Position numbers and translations under genes: made by a program | Assembly: GCA_029204225.1 (NCBI GenBank) | Contig: MU832115.1 | Coordinates: forward strand, 1 to 64,000 | Origin: Diphasiastrum complanatum | Taxonomy: Eukaryota; Streptophyta; Lycopodiopsida; Lycopodiales; Lycopodiaceae | Direction: 5' to 3' | DNA length: 64,000 bases | Notes under the pieces: generated by a model | The model's input: only the letters and a program-made list of their open reading frames with translations | What the model was told of the DNA's origin: nothing | The model's database searches: none | In this document: one piece after another, positions 1-10,883 of the stretch | How positions within the stretch are numbered: the stretch's first letter is position 1 | Layout of the letters: each line of letters starts with the position of its first letter

Positions 1-1260
1 AGTGAACCATTGTATAATAGCAAAAATGATAGCATGAAGGTGAGCCATGGGTTGAAGAGGCCACGAGGTATCATGACCATTTATTACCTAACTGCAATAG
101 AAATATCCTTAAATGCTATTTAGTTTGTGTTACATAATTGGACAAGGGAGAGAATGTTTGGAGACTGCCATTATAATATTCAATTTTTATTATTATTCTT
201 TTGGCAACCTCATATCTCATTGGTCATGATTTTTATGCCCTCAAAATCCTCAATCGTCATGGATGCAACTAAAAATTATGAGCTTTGAGAGGAAATGAAC
301 TCTCTTGGATAAAACATGAAATTTCTAAGTCCTCTTAGATCGAACTTAAAATAAAAATATTTCTTTCGATAGGACTTGAAAAGTTCTCTCTAGCTATAGC
401 TTTGTGAAGATTTCCAAGAGCACATATAGCCACTTTAGTGTTTTGTGCTAAAGTAACTTGCAAATATTCCACAACAAACATTAAATAGTTCCATTGCTTT
501 TTTGTCCTTTGTAGGAGTCTCACTACAATTCTTGTAGGGGATAAATTTAATAACCTTTTTGCTAGCTATTTGATGCTCATATTGGATTCCTAGTGAGAGA
601 GTGCTATGTGATTCATTATCTACCATTTATCTCTTTTGATGTGGTTATTCTTTTATAATTAGTACAAGAACGCTTTCCTAGGCACCACTTTTCTCTTTTC
701 AAAAAAAATTTCCTTGGAAAAAAAAATTTATTTGCCTTTGGCTCTAGTTTTGTAGATAATGTGTGTCCAACTTTCATTCCAATCTTAATTACATAAACAC
801 AACACATTCAAGGATTATCTAACCTTATGGTCTCAGGATTTAATTTACTTCACATGACCGATGACAATTTACTAGTCAAATATAATGTTTATTCACAAGG
901 TGATGGGCCTTCGCCAGAGGAGCAAACCATTTTTGACTAGGTTTACTATGCATCATGCTAGGGTTTTGGCCATGATTTAAGTTGAGCATAATCACACAAA
1001 AAGGCAACCTATTCAATAGCATATTTATTTATTTATTTTGAAATCTTTGTAGGAGAGTTGTTGCTCTTTCTTTTGAGGGGATAAGCTATTGACTCTAAAT
1101 GATATCATACAATGTTGTTGGGTGGAGATTGTTATTTAACCATACTTATACTGTATAGTGCTTTTATGTGATGTCATAAATGCAATCATGTATATACTTT
1201 GTGATTCTTAGTAGCAAAAGATAAGGCAGTACACATCATCTTTACTAGTTTCTGAGAGAG
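1..1260. other. AT-rich stretch, no recognisable gene
   Basis: I see no gene here. Short overlapping minus-strand frames lie at 335-626 and 616-807, but they match no family I know and are broken by stops. They may be an old coding remnant. Confidence 0.6.
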
Positions 1261-1301
1261 TTTTTTTTTTGAAAGCTTAACAATACTATTATATAAGGAG
1301 T

Positions 1302-2977
1302 TTAGCACACCTGCAGGGAGGCAGTGTGTGTTAAAAAAAAAAAGCCAAACGAAGACCAAGCTACAGCCAAGAGAGGGAAAGCAACACCCTCAAAAACCTG
1401 CTGATTTTGTGCCGTCCATATTTTCCACAGCACTGCTAACCTGCACACATGCCAAAAAAAGAGAGTAGAGCAATCTATCAAGTGAGAGTCGTGTGTCAAC
1501 TCCAAAGAAAAGGTGAAACCCCGATGGCGAAGTAGTTGCAACCATAGGTCCCATCGATAGTAAAAGAACATGTGCGAGAACCGTTTCTTCCTCCAGCTGG
1601 CAAACAAAACAAAGGCGGTCATTCATTTAGACAACAAGGGAAGGGATTTAGTACGAATGCGGTAGGTCAGGTATCTAAGCTTCCCCACAAGGAGGGGACG
1701 AGAAACACGAAGGCGCTTGCGCCAAGAGACATAGAATGCGAGACCCGACCAAAAGGAGTTGAGAAATTGGGGAAAAAGTGAAGGGAACTGTTGGTGGTGC
1801 AGGGCACTATAGCTGAGAAGAGAGCAATCCAAGAGGGGTTCCCAACCCTGAAGGTCAAAGGGGAGAGAGGGCAAGATATGGAGAGGGACTGCAGCTGAGA
1901 AAGCAAAGAAAAGAAGAACGCTCACTACTAGAGAGAACAGAGGAGGCAAGGATATGACATGGAGGGATATGAACAATCTGAGAAAGGGAGGTAAGGCCTT
2001 TGGAGGCCGAAGACACCGAAAGACGAGGGTGGGAAAAAAAAAGAGGGTAAGCGCCCGACGAGAAAAGCGAAGAGGTCCACATGTGTTCATCAACAAGAAG
2101 ACCAATATTGTCGGACCAGGACATCAGGGAGCGGAAGTCCAGGAAAAGGCGAGCAAGACTCTTAAGGATAAAGGGGCCTTTAAAGCGAAAGGACCAACCA
2201 AAGGAGAGGAGCTTGGCAAAAACGAGAGAGAGTTGAAGAAGAGAGGGACCACCACAACCATTAGTAGGAGAGCAGAAAAGCATACTAGTGCTGACAGGGA
2301 AAGAGGGAAAAAAGATGACGAAGTACCAAAGAACGGTTTTTTGAGGCAAGGGTCAGGAATACCAAGTTCGCCAAGGAACGGACGCTTCCCAGCCCAAAGG
2401 AACCGGCGAAGGGTTTTAGCAAGGGAGTCATGAAGGGAGCGAGTAGCTACCATAAGAGAGGAAAAAAAGACCGAGTACGCCGAAAGAATGTGTCTGACGA
2501 CCGGGCAGGGTCAAGAGAAGAGGCAGGTTAAAAAGACTAAAAAGAGAGACAAAAGCCTTGACCATAGAAGGAGTGTCAATAAGAGTGAAATCAGAAACAT
2601 GAAGAGAGTGAACAAAAGAATAGGAGCGTCTACGATGGAGAGTACGAAAAAAGAAAGAAGAAGGAAGGTCCTTGTTACGGAGCCAATTCATCTTGAAGCG
2701 TATCGACCGCCACATGATAGTCAATGCGACGAAGAATAATTTGGCAACGAAGTTGGAGATCAGAATACAAGGTGGAATTATGAGCAACAGCTCGAGAGAC
2801 AACAATGCCTTGAAGAAGAGTAAGGGGACTTGACCCTATTGAGTGAACGACAAGAGGATTTACCAGATTTGCGAAGAAAATCGGTGCCCTGATCGATCAT
2901 GCCCTGAAATGAAGAGGTGGAAACAAGGTTGGCCTGAAGGACAAATAGCAAAGGGAGGGGAAGAAAGAGGAGAGGAG
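1302..2977 (-). pseudogene. LINE ORF2 C-terminal part: linker, post-RT region and zf-RVT; RT palm missing
   Basis: Minus-strand frames 2428-2805, 2124-2453, 1855-2349, 1623-2105 and 1302-1622 form a broken series. The 2428-2805 frame has the pre-RT linker pattern (RTLHRRRSYSFVHSL, like the KFFH..RRRxN block of plant LINEs), then an LPGRQT stretch resembling the post-RT 'AGR' block. The next frame gives SLAKTLRRFLWAG followed by ELGIPD, the post-RT FLWGG...GLGI pattern. Near 1540-1640 a CFVCQLEEET segment fits the zf-RVT zinc finger. No YADD/FADD motif or palm block lies between linker and post-RT, so an internal deletion of roughly 300-400 codons ends near 2510. Frames change repeatedly, so this is a pseudogene. 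Confidence 0.75.
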
Positions 2978-3370
2978 TGTCAAATTCCAAGGCCTAGCTA
3001 TGGAGTATCATAACAGCATAGTAAGCACACTATGAAAGCTTCAGAAAACCAGCTATGGAGTAGAACACAAAAGCAAGAGAGAGAGAGGACTTCAAAGCTC
3101 ACACAACATGAATGAATATTCAAAGTGTAGTAGGGGCGTGGAAACCCCTCCAAAGTTTGGGCTACATATAGCATGTTATGTATAGAGGTGGTGTCTTGCT
3201 AATTCTAGCTCTAGAACCCACATGGGTCCTTAACCTACTTGATTCACTTGCCTAATTAGCACAAGTGGGGTGTACTATGTACATAAATGTTTTACCCCCA
3301 TGTCTTATGCACAACTTACAAGTTACAAGTATACAAGCCTTAAAGGGCAAAATAGGCATTTATTTCAACA
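2978..3370 (-). repeat. Copia-1 3' LTR
   Basis: 393 bp, beginning TG and ending CA. It is the partner of 7926-8316. Differences: a GA unit in a short (GA) run, one G in two G runs, and two single-base changes. Confidence 0.97.
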
Positions 3371-4594
3371 CCCCCCCCCCTCAATGGCTATTTTGTTCAT
3401 ACCAACACCTAGCATGCTACGAAACTTTTCAAATTTTTCTCTACTAAGTGCCTTAGTAAAAATATCTGCTGCTTGTTCGTTGGTATCACAGTACTCGAGC
3501 TGAATTTCTCCGCTTTGTATCTTCTCTCGTAAGAAGTGTTGATCCACCTCAATATGCTTCGTACGAGCATGGTACACAGGATTTTTGGCAAGCTAGATGC
3601 AACTCTGACTGTCACATTGAAGAATAGTAGGACCATCCTGTGGAATCTGCACCTCCCTAAGAAGTCTCTTGAGCCATATTGCCTCGCAGGTAGCTTTTGT
3701 CGCTGCCCTGTACTCAGCCTCTGTCGATGATAAGGTAACTGTGGGTTGTTTCTTGCTACACCAAGAAATGGCCCCTGAACCAAGGTTAAAAGTGTAACCT
3801 GTGGTCGACTTTCGATCATCCCTATCATCTGCCCAATCCGAATCAGTAAAGCCTCCAAGCTGAAGCTTTCCGTCATTTGTGTACTCAATCCCATAGCAGG
3901 TTGTCCCTTTGACATACCTCAAAACCCTCTTGGCTGCTTCCAATGTGCTTCAGTTGGAGAACTCATGAACTGGCTTGCTACACCAACCGCATAAGAAATG
4001 TCTGGTCTCATAGTGGTGAGATAAATCAGGCTACCCACAAGCTGCCTATAAAGAGTCTCGTCCACAAAAGGAGTGCCATCATCTCTGGATGGCTTACTGC
4101 TGGTATCAATGGGCGTGGAAACGGGTTTGCAATCCTGCATGTTGAACCTGTTCAAAACTTCACATGCATAGTTGGCTTGGGAAATAAACACACAGTTTTC
4201 CTTTTTCCAAACCTCCAAACCAAGACGATAGTGGATTAAGCCCAAATCCTTCATCTCGAACTCATTTGATAAATGAGCCTTCACCTTTTCAATAAGCTGC
4301 CCATTGTTACCCCGTGATGACCAAGTCATCCACATAGAGAACTATCAAAACAATGTTCCTATCTTCCTCCTTCACGAACAGGTTGCAATCCGATTGACTC
4401 TTTATAAATTGCTCCTTGGCAAAATAGTCGTCAATACGACTATACCAGGCCCTGGGTGCCTGCTTCAAACCATATAAGGCCTTCTTAAGCCTGCATACCA
4501 TACTTTCCTTGCCCTTAGCCTCAAAACCTTGTGGCTGTTCCATGTAGACTTCTTCAGCCAACTGTCCATTAAGAAAAGCACTCTTCACGTCCAT
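3365..4594 (-). pseudogene. Copia-1 pol 3' half: RT (YVDD) and RNase H, frame-broken
   Basis: Four minus-strand segments carry the end of pol. 4307-4594 has [21 protein letters not shown] and the catalytic LYVDDLVITG block. 3919-4335 has the RT thumb-connection (LVGSLIYLTTMRPDISYAVG). 3593-3943 has RNase H (DSDWADDRDDRKSTTGY, SSTEAEYRA). 3365-3577 has the last RNase H helix (ARTKHIEVD, ADIFTKALSREKFE). The first junction fits one missing base near 4610, the second one extra G near 4312, the third one missing G near 3940. TAG at 3593-3595 replaces the conserved Gln codon of the DSQSxIQLAKNP motif (a C-to-T change). All other catalytic residues are visible. Confidence 0.93.
3371..3382 (-). promoter_or_regulatory. 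Copia-1 polypurine tract
   Basis: Plus strand CCCCCCCCCCTC abuts the LTR and reads GAGGGGGGGGGG in element sense. This is the expected plus-strand priming site directly upstream of the 3' LTR. Confidence 0.9.
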
Positions 4595-7503
4595 TTGATG
4601 GACCTCCCAACCAAAAATGCAGCCAATGCTAAAATCAACCTGATAGACGTCATCTTAGCTACCGGTGCAAACGTCTCATCATAGTCCAAGCCCTCCTTCT
4701 GTGCATAGCCTTTAGCAACCAGCCTTGCCTTATGCTTTTCGATGCTCCCATCAGATTTGTATTTGGTCCTGTAGACCCACTTACAGCCAATAGGACGCTT
4801 CCCTTTTGGTAACTTCACCAAATCCCATGTATCATTCTTGAGAATGGAGTCGTACTCCTCTTGCATAGCATGTTGCCATACCTTCTCATCTGCTGCCTCA
4901 ACGAATGTATGTGGGTCTTGTGAATCCAAAATAGTAGTCATAAGTGCATAGTTTGTCTCCTGGTGTTCATGCTGCTGGGCTTGCCTTTGAGACCTCCTAG
5001 CCCCTGGATTGCTGCTCTCTCCCTCATCCAATATCAAACCATCCTGCACAGTTTGCCAATACCACTTGGGAAACTTCTTCCTTGCAGTTGGTGATGAAGA
5101 CGGTGAATAGGACTCAACAAATTTGCCCCTTTCCTTCCGCTTCCTAGCCTCCTCGGATTCTTCCTCTTGATCACTCATATGATCATCCTGGGGCTCCCCA
5201 ATATATGGATGTGGGTCATCAAGTATTGGCACAAATTCACTTGTACCATCCTCCATCTCAAGTTCCTCTATAGGAGGCGTTTGATCTTCTTCAAAGATCA
5301 CATCTCGACTTATGATCCTTTTCTTGCTAGTAAGATCGTAAAGTCTGTAAGCTTTGCTTTCTTCACTGTATTTCAAGAAAATACTCTTTGCTGATTTTGC
5401 ATCCAGCTTCTTCCTGTTATCCTTGGGAATATGGGCATAGGCCGTACAACCAAATACTCGCAAAGCGCCTACCTTGGGCTTAATGCCGCTAAATGCCTCT
5501 TCTGGTGTCTTGCCTTCCACAGCTTTTGTTGGACTTCTATTCAACAGAAACACTGCTGTGTGCATTGCCTCGCCCCAAAAAGAGTTGGGCAACTCCTTTG
5601 CCTTGAGCATGCACCTTGCACACTCCACAATAGTTCGATTCTTTCTCTCTGCTACGCCATTTTGCTGAGGGGTATGAAGAGCTGTAAGCTGCCTTTTGAT
5701 CCCATTGGCCTTGCAGAATTCCACAAATTCTGTCTTAATGAACTCTCCACCACCGTCTGACCTGAGCATCTTTATCTTCTTTCCTGAATGTTCTTCTACC
5801 AAAGCTTTGAAATGCAAGAAGTACTTGAATGCTTCAGATTTTGACTTCAAGAAATAAATCCAAATCTTGCGTGAGAAGTCATCAATAAAGGTCATAAAGT
5901 AATATGCCCCCCCTGCAGATTTTGTTTGGGTTGGCCCCCACAAATCTGAATGTATCAAGTCAAGTATGTCTGCTGCCCTGGTGGTGCTTTCCTTGGGAAA
6001 CTTATGTCTTTGCTGTTTTCCCATAGCGCAAGCCTCGCAAACTGAAGAGCTTGGCTTAACAATTGGAAGCCCCTCCACCATATGATGCTGGTTCAACACC
6101 TGCATGCTTTGGTAGCCAAGATGTCCATACCTCTCATGCCACAACCTATCCACATTCCTTCCTTTTGCTGTATAAGCATGTTGACTAGGGATAGAAGTGT
6201 ATAACCTGTATAGATTATCTTCCTGCAATCCTTTGGCCACAACCTTCATATTGTCACTCAAGTCCAACACAAGACAAGAAGTAGCATCAAATTCTACTTT
6301 CATATTTTGTTGAGTGATATCTCCTACTGAAAGAAGATTTTTAGCAAGTCCTGGTACATATAAGACATTCTTAATGACTTTGACTTCTCCTGATGGAAGC
6401 TTTACAGGTACTGTGCCCTTTCCCTTGACCTTGTGTGTTGAGTTGTCACCTAGGCACACCTCTTGTCCATCACTAATCCCCACAAAGGTATCAAACCAAT
6501 CCCTATGAGGGGTCATGTGCTTTGAAGCACCTGAGTCAATGTACCAACCACCTGTTGTAGCTTGTGAAGCCAATGCAACAGAGAATAACTCAGCTTGCCT
6601 TATGTCACTCTGCTCCTCTCTTGCAACACTCTCAACAACATTTCCTCCTTGCTTCTTTGTGCCCTTCTTTTGGTCTGCAAGCTTCTTCCTGCACTCAAAA
6701 GCAAAGTGTCCATATTTACCACAGTAATTGTGATTCCCCTTCCTTCGAGGTGTGGAAGAAGTATTCGAGGAGGGTTGTGTTTCTGACATCTGCAAGTTCT
6801 CCATTCCTTGCTCAAGTGTTTGTAGTGTTCCTTTGTTCTTGCCTTTACCTTTCTTTTTATCCTTAGCTGGATTTTGCTTCTTCTTAGAAGCAAAGGCATG
6901 CTCCTGGAAATCTTCCCTCTTGGAGAGATTAATTCTCCTCATCTCCTCCTGTAACAAGAGACCATAGACTTCTTCATAGGTAGGGATCTTCTCTCTCACT
7001 GATATCATCATCACAAAGTTCTGATAAGCATATGACAAGCTATTCAGAACTATTGGCACCAAGTCTTTGTCAGCAATAGACTCTCCAAGTACAGAAAGCT
7101 GATATCTAATATCCTGAATCTTAGTAAGATGATCAGTAATTGTCTCCCCTGTCTCCATTCTGAGAGTATACAACTTGTTCTTCAAGTAGAAAAACCTGGT
7201 TGTACTTGCTGTCTCATACAATGCACAAAGAATGTGCCATGCATCCACAGGCCCTTTAGCTGACCTGATTAGAGGAATCACATTATCCCTCACTGACATG
7301 TTGATGATTCTGTGTGCCTTTTCCCCTCTCTTGATATAGTCCTTAAGTTCAAGTTCAGATGTTGGAACAGGCTCCTCACCTGTCACAAGCTTCCAACATT
7401 CTTTGTCTTCAAGAATGTTCTTGATCTTGAATTTCCATATGCTAAAGTTAGTGCCATCAAGCCGGCTGGCTTCACTCAGCATGCTCTCTGCAAGACTAGA
7501 CAT
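4585..7503 (-). CDS. Copia-1 gag-protease-integrase-RT (5' part) polyprotein
   Basis: An open frame of 972 codons encodes the copia polyprotein up to the start of RT. I chose the ATG at 7503 (MSSLAESMLSE); the frame stays open a little further upstream. Gag (residues about 1-300) has the UBN2-type capsid and a zinc knuckle near 256-270 whose first Cys is His (HNYCGKYGHFAFEC). Protease WYIDSGASKHMT lies near 320. The integrase HHCC finger is at about 445-495. The catalytic core has HSD, SDGGGEF and NGVAERKN, and the second Asp and the Glu are separated by exactly 35 residues. RT begins near 880 (WKWVYRTKY-like, ARLVAKGYAQ). A single-base loss near 4610 makes the frame end in the RT fingers, and the rest of pol continues in other frames. 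It makes retroelement replication proteins, with no host function implied. Confidence 0.95.
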   Translation of the reverse strand: MSSLAESMLSEASRLDGTNFSIWKFKIKNILEDKECWKLVTGEEPVPTSELELKDYIKRGEKAHRIINMSVRDNVIPLIRSAKGPVDAWHILCALYETASTTRFFYLKNKLYTLRMETGETITDHLTKIQDIRYQLSVLGESIADKDLVPIVLNSLSYAYQNFVMMISVREKIPTYEEVYGLLLQEEMRRINLSKREDFQEHAFASKKKQNPAKDKKKGKGKNKGTLQTLEQGMENLQMSETQPSSNTSSTPRRKGNHNYCGKYGHFAFECRKKLADQKKGTKKQGGNVVESVAREEQSDIRQAELFSVALASQATTGGWYIDSGASKHMTPHRDWFDTFVGISDGQEVCLGDNSTHKVKGKGTVPVKLPSGEVKVIKNVLYVPGLAKNLLSVGDITQQNMKVEFDATSCLVLDLSDNMKVVAKGLQEDNLYRLYTSIPSQHAYTAKGRNVDRLWHERYGHLGYQSMQVLNQHHMVEGLPIVKPSSSVCEACAMGKQQRHKFPKESTTRAADILDLIHSDLWGPTQTKSAGGAYYFMTFIDDFSRKIWIYFLKSKSEAFKYFLHFKALVEEHSGKKIKMLRSDGGGEFIKTEFVEFCKANGIKRQLTALHTPQQNGVAERKNRTIVECARCMLKAKELPNSFWGEAMHTAVFLLNRSPTKAVEGKTPEEAFSGIKPKVGALRVFGCTAYAHIPKDNRKKLDAKSAKSIFLKYSEESKAYRLYDLTSKKRIISRDVIFEEDQTPPIEELEMEDGTSEFVPILDDPHPYIGEPQDDHMSDQEEESEEARKRKERGKFVESYSPSSSPTARKKFPKWYWQTVQDGLILDEGESSNPGARRSQRQAQQHEHQETNYALMTTILDSQDPHTFVEAADEKVWQHAMQEEYDSILKNDTWDLVKLPKGKRPIGCKWVYRTKYKSDGSIEKHKARLVAKGYAQKEGLDYDETFAPVAKMTSIRLILALAAFLVGRSIKWT

Positions 7504-7912
7504 AGCTGGATAGAAATAAAACACAAAAGGCAAACTGGGGTTTCACCCAACTAGGGTATGCAGCCACTTGCTCAATAACCCTCAGCTTCTGGATTTGAAA
7601 CTATCCCCCTGTATGGCTGTCCTAGCCCTTGTCCAAGATCCACTCAGAACTTTCACTGAAGTCCCCACTGTAGAAAGCGCCCTCCTACAGTCCTGGCTGT
7701 CCAAAAAGACGCAAAAATTTTTGTCTCAAATTAGAAACTTTTTGGCTCCCTATACTCCCCTTGCCAACAGTACTCCAACCATGCAGATAGCACAGAGATC
7801 AGATGCCCCTACAAAAAGTGCTCCCTCCTCAAAGGTAAGCTGCTCTCCAGGAATGGCAGGAATCTGATCAAAAACAGGTCCAAGCTTTCACCACACCACA
7901 TGCAACATAACC
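7504..7912 (-). other. Copia-1 5' leader
   Basis: About 410 bp between the PBS and the gag ATG. It holds no open frame of note and is the untranslated leader of the element. Confidence 0.7.
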
Positions 7913-7925
7913 TGCTCTGATACCA
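7913..7925 (-). promoter_or_regulatory. Copia-1 primer-binding site (initiator Met tRNA)
   Basis: Minus strand reads TGGTATCAGAGCA-like (plus strand TGCTCTGATACCA), directly inside the 5' LTR. This is the usual plant copia site complementary to the 3' end of initiator-Met tRNA. Confidence 0.93.
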
Positions 7926-8316
7926 TGTCAAATTCCAAGGCCTAGCTATGGAGTATCATAACAGCATAGTAAGCACACTATGAAAGCTTCAGAAAACCAG
8001 CTATGGAGTAGAACACAAAAGCAAGAGAGAGAGGACTTCAAAGCTCACACAACATGAATGAATATTCAAAGTGTAGTAGGGCGTGGAAACCCCTCCAAAG
8101 TTTGGGCTACATATAGCATGTTATGTATAGAGGTGGTGTCTTGCTAATTCTAGCTCTAGAACTCACATGGGTCCTTAACCTACTTGATTCACTTGCCTAA
8201 TTAGCACAAGTGGGGTGTACTATGTACATAAATGTTTTACCCCCATGTCTTATGCACAACTTACAAGTTACAAGTATACAAGCCTTAAAGGGGCAAAATA
8301 GACATTTATTTCAACA
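7926..8316 (-). repeat. Copia-1 5' LTR
   Basis: 391 bp, TG...CA. It is followed at 8317-8321 by the AGGAG target duplication. It drives transcription toward lower coordinates. Confidence 0.97.
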
Positions 8317-8321
8317 AGGAG

Positions 8322-9073
8322 TTCATTACAAAAGGAGAGAAGAAAGTATAAGGGGGAAGCTCCTGAAAACGACACCTAAGCATGACTAGACTATGGTCCG
8401 AAAGAGTAGTAAACCGATGAGTTTTAGCAAATGACAATCGTAGCCAAGACCCGGAAGAGGAAAGATAAAAATGGTCCAGCCTGACAGAGCAAAAGAAAGG
8501 ACCCAAACAACAATTGGTACAAGTCTGATGAGGGAAATGCTGGAGGATATGACAGGCATCGACAAGAGAGTGAGACGATTGAAACAAAAGCCAGGCAACA
8601 CACTCAGAGAAAGAAATAGTATGAGGACCGTCAGAAGGATCAATATAGATGGTAAAGTCCCCTAGCACAATGAGACGGTAATCAAAGATAGGCGGCAGAT
8701 TAGACCAGAATTCAATACGATCAGAGACAAGAGAGGAGGCATAAAGATTAAGGACAGAAAAGGTAGAACCTAGCTTGTGGAGGTAAAGAAGCACCCACTT
8801 ACCAACAAGATCGGAAGAGCTGGAGAGAACCTGCCAATCACGAGAAACAAGAGTTAGAACACCACCACAGGTGCCTTGAGCCGAGGAGACACCATAATGA
8901 TAGGAAGCAACAAACTTTTTGATCAAGTAATCATGGCTAAACTCTCGAAGCTTGGTTTCTTGCAAGGCAATCAGCACGTTCCTAGAAGGGTAGGATGCTA
9001 GGACTTGAGCCATGCAAGTTCGACGTGTTGGATCAATATTAAGGCCACGAACATTCCAGGAGTAGATATTCAT
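8322..9073 (-). pseudogene. LINE ORF2 endonuclease (EEP/AP-like) domain
   Basis: The frame starts MNIYSWNVRGLN at 9073 and runs about 250 residues to the Copia-1 insertion. It carries the endonuclease signature in order: NVRGLN, QETKL (catalytic Glu), GDF, LDHFYLSS and SDHSLVML (catalytic His). The usual GDFN Asn is Thr here (GDFTIYID), which would be expected to impair nicking. This domain cuts target DNA to prime LINE reverse transcription. It is continuous in frame, unlike the rest of the LINE, until split by the copia LTR. Confidence 0.85.
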
Positions 9074-9339
9074 CCCGACACTGCATCTGGAGGAGGAGGG
9101 GGGAGAGAAGATTGCACCAAGAGAGCTGCAACTTTGGTAGGCAGAACAGGGAAGAGCTTGGAGCGAAGATCTCACTTGATAGTGGTTCAATTCTCCAAAG
9201 GATAATCTGCCCAGCGCTGAGGCAGAGGTGCAGGGAGTGTCTCTTAAGTGCAAAAAGGCTGAGGAAGGGTAGGAGCTGCAATGTTGTCCGTTAACAAGGA
9301 AACCGTGTCCGTGGCTTCTGCCACCGTGAGAGCAGGCCC

Positions 9340-10200
9340 AGGAGTGACAGAACACTACATTTGAGGAAGCTGCGTACTGGAGATGATAGGGAGAACAAGC
9401 GCCCAAATGCTAGTAGCGGGCTGCTCCACAGCTTGCAAAGACAAAGACTGCTTCAGGGGCAGAGGCGGAGAAGGAAGCCAGGGTGTGGGCAACAAGGGTA
9501 CCAAAGCAGAAACCACTGGCTTCAAAGCTGGGCCAGGCGGAATGGGACGAGATGCCGAAACCCCAACACTAGGAGGAATAGCAACTACCAGACGTTGAGG
9601 CAAACATCTGCGTGGCCCAAACGACGACATCTATAGCAGGAATCCAAAAGGCCCTTAAAAGTGATAGGCTAGAGATATGAACGACCCAGATAATGGAACT
9701 GCAACTGCTCCACCAAGGGCTATGCAAGCTTCCACAAAATGCGAGCCTGAATGTGTGACAAAGGATTATGAGCCCTTGTGGGCTGCAACAGAAGCACCTT
9801 GCCAAGGCTGTCAAGGACCGTCTCCAGAGTAGGAAGGAACTTGGGGAGAAAGAAGGGGAGCTCCATCCAAACAAGCACTTCCATCTGGGAGGTATCATCT
9901 ATGGAGAAATTGTCAATATATCTTGTAACATAGACCGGATTGCCCCGAAAAAGATAAGGCCCATTAGCAAGCAATACATTCACTTCCTGAACACTACCTA
10001 GGGTGAAGAGGAAGAAGCCTTTGCCCATGGCCTGCGAACCTAGGACCTTGACATTGAAACAACTCCACTAAAGCTCAGCAAATCTCCTGAACCCATCCGT
10101 GTAAGGCGGTTTACCAATGAAATATGCAACAACAGGAAAAAGCACCTCCAACATGTGAGGGGAGAGCATCGCATGCACCGCCTCCCTCTGTCGTCACCAT
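9340..10200 (-). pseudogene. LINE ORF1: DUF4283-like domain and CCHC zinc knuckle, broken
   Basis: The N-terminal part reads FIGKPPYTDGFRRFAEL, then a TAG at 10068-10070, then GKGFFLFTLGSVQEVNVLL and GPYLFRGNPVYVTRY, which is the plant LINE ORF1/DUF4283 pattern. After a frame change the knuckle CYRCRRLGHADVC (CX2CX4HX4C) lies at 9600-9638. A low-complexity Pro/Ser-rich tail follows to about 9350. ORF1 proteins bind LINE RNA. The nonsense codon and shifts show that this copy is inactive. The exact start codon is not clear. Confidence 0.75.
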
Positions 10201-10240
10201 CTCTATGTTGGCGGGCATAACCTCGTTCTTCATCACACAC

Positions 10241-10782
10241 ATCTTGTTATCATACTATATTTCACTCCTCAACTCTAAGTCATTATTTAGTGTTTGCACT
10301 TTTCCACAATTTTGTGAACATTTGTAGATGTTTGTAACATTTTAATTTCTACAATACGATTCCTCTATCTAACTTTGCATAACATGACTTAAACATTAGC
10401 AATGGAGTTTTTGGAATTTTCAATTTTGCTCATTTTTTGCAGTTGATATTTTTCGTGTGCTATTTCCACGATCATTTGAATCACTCTTCCTCTAATATAA
10501 TAATTTAAATGTAGTTTACAAATCATGAACATGGTTTCTAGAAGTCGAACTACTCATCAAACCACTTTTGAGCACTTTCTTATGCTTCATGTTTTTTGTC
10601 AATGCTTAGAAGCATTGTGAATATTTCTATTTTTTTTATCTCCTTAGTGTTAATTACTTCTATATCACTTTCCATATTTTAATATGGACATGAAGTCTAA
10701 GTTCATAAATTTTCTATTTCTTCAAGTTTTCAGAACTTACTTTTTTCCACATTTTCTAGTGGATTTCAAGATGTAATTGAAT
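10241..10782. other. AT-rich non-coding stretch
   Basis: I see no open frame, repeat or RNA gene here. Confidence 0.6.
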
Positions 10783-10799
10783 CATTGTTTTGCCTACAC

Positions 10800-10883
10800 C
10801 CAACGGGGTTGGCTCAGTTGGTTGGCTTGGCATCCAAAGTTTCTTTGGTCCCAGGTTCGAGCCTCCCCTTGGAAACCAAGAAG
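10800..10883 (+). mobile_element. Ultra-short tRNA-derived SINE, copy 1 (full length)
   Basis: An 84-bp insert lies between perfect 17-bp direct repeats CATTGTTTTGCCTACAC (10783-10799 and 10884-10900). It contains a Pol III A box TGGCTCAGTTGG (10810-10821) that matches TRGCNNAGYNGG exactly and a B box GGTTCGAGCC (10854-10863), 44 nt apart. A GGGG/CCCC pairing brackets the tRNA-like part. The 3' tail CTTGGAAACCAAG folds into a 5-bp stem with an AAA loop; there is no poly(A). The same sequence recurs at 15661 and 22236 with different target duplications, which shows retroposition. A LINE must supply the enzyme; which one is unknown. Confidence 0.85.

Larger units (their letters stand above)
2978..8316 (-). 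mobile_element. Copia-1: complete Ty1/copia element with 5-bp TSD, inserted in the LINE
   Basis: Near-identical LTRs (393 and 391 bp, TGTCAA...TCAACA) bound the element. The target duplication AGGAG is perfect at 2973-2977 and 8317-8321. On the minus strand the order is 5' LTR (7926-8316), PBS, short leader, gag-protease-integrase-RT-RNase H, PPT and 3' LTR (2978-3370). The LTRs differ by two substitutions and three short indels, so insertion was recent and later than the LINE. The polyprotein frame is broken by three single-base shifts and one nonsense codon, so this copy is not autonomous as sequenced. Confidence 0.97.
1261..10240 (-). mobile_element. L1-type LINE, minus strand, internally deleted and split by Copia-1
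   Basis: Minus-strand pieces appear in the order expected of a plant L1 LINE: ORF1 with a DUF4283-like domain and CCHC knuckle (about 9340-10200), ORF2 endonuclease (8322-9073), then linker, post-RT and zf-RVT segments (1302-2977). The 3' end is marked by a T run on the plus strand at 1261-1270, which is the poly(A) tail in element sense. Copia-1 occupies 2978-8316, and the 5-bp AGGAG flanks it on both sides within ORF2. The conserved RT palm motifs are absent. I could not find a LINE target-site duplication. Many frameshifts and stops show that the copy is dead. Confidence 0.85.

Noticed and set aside
1572-2433. Arg/Lys-rich plus-strand frames of 69-159 codons
   Set aside because: They are antisense to the LINE ORF2 remnant, and their composition follows from the opposite strand.
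5167-6967. Plus-strand frames of 60-109 codons within Copia-1
   Set aside because: All are antisense shadows of the gag-pol frame.
10804-10868. A possible functional tRNA gene (good A and B boxes, GGGG/CCCC ends)
   Set aside because: The T arm and acceptor stem do not pair properly, there is no standard anticodon arm, and flanking target duplications and other copies show it is a SINE.
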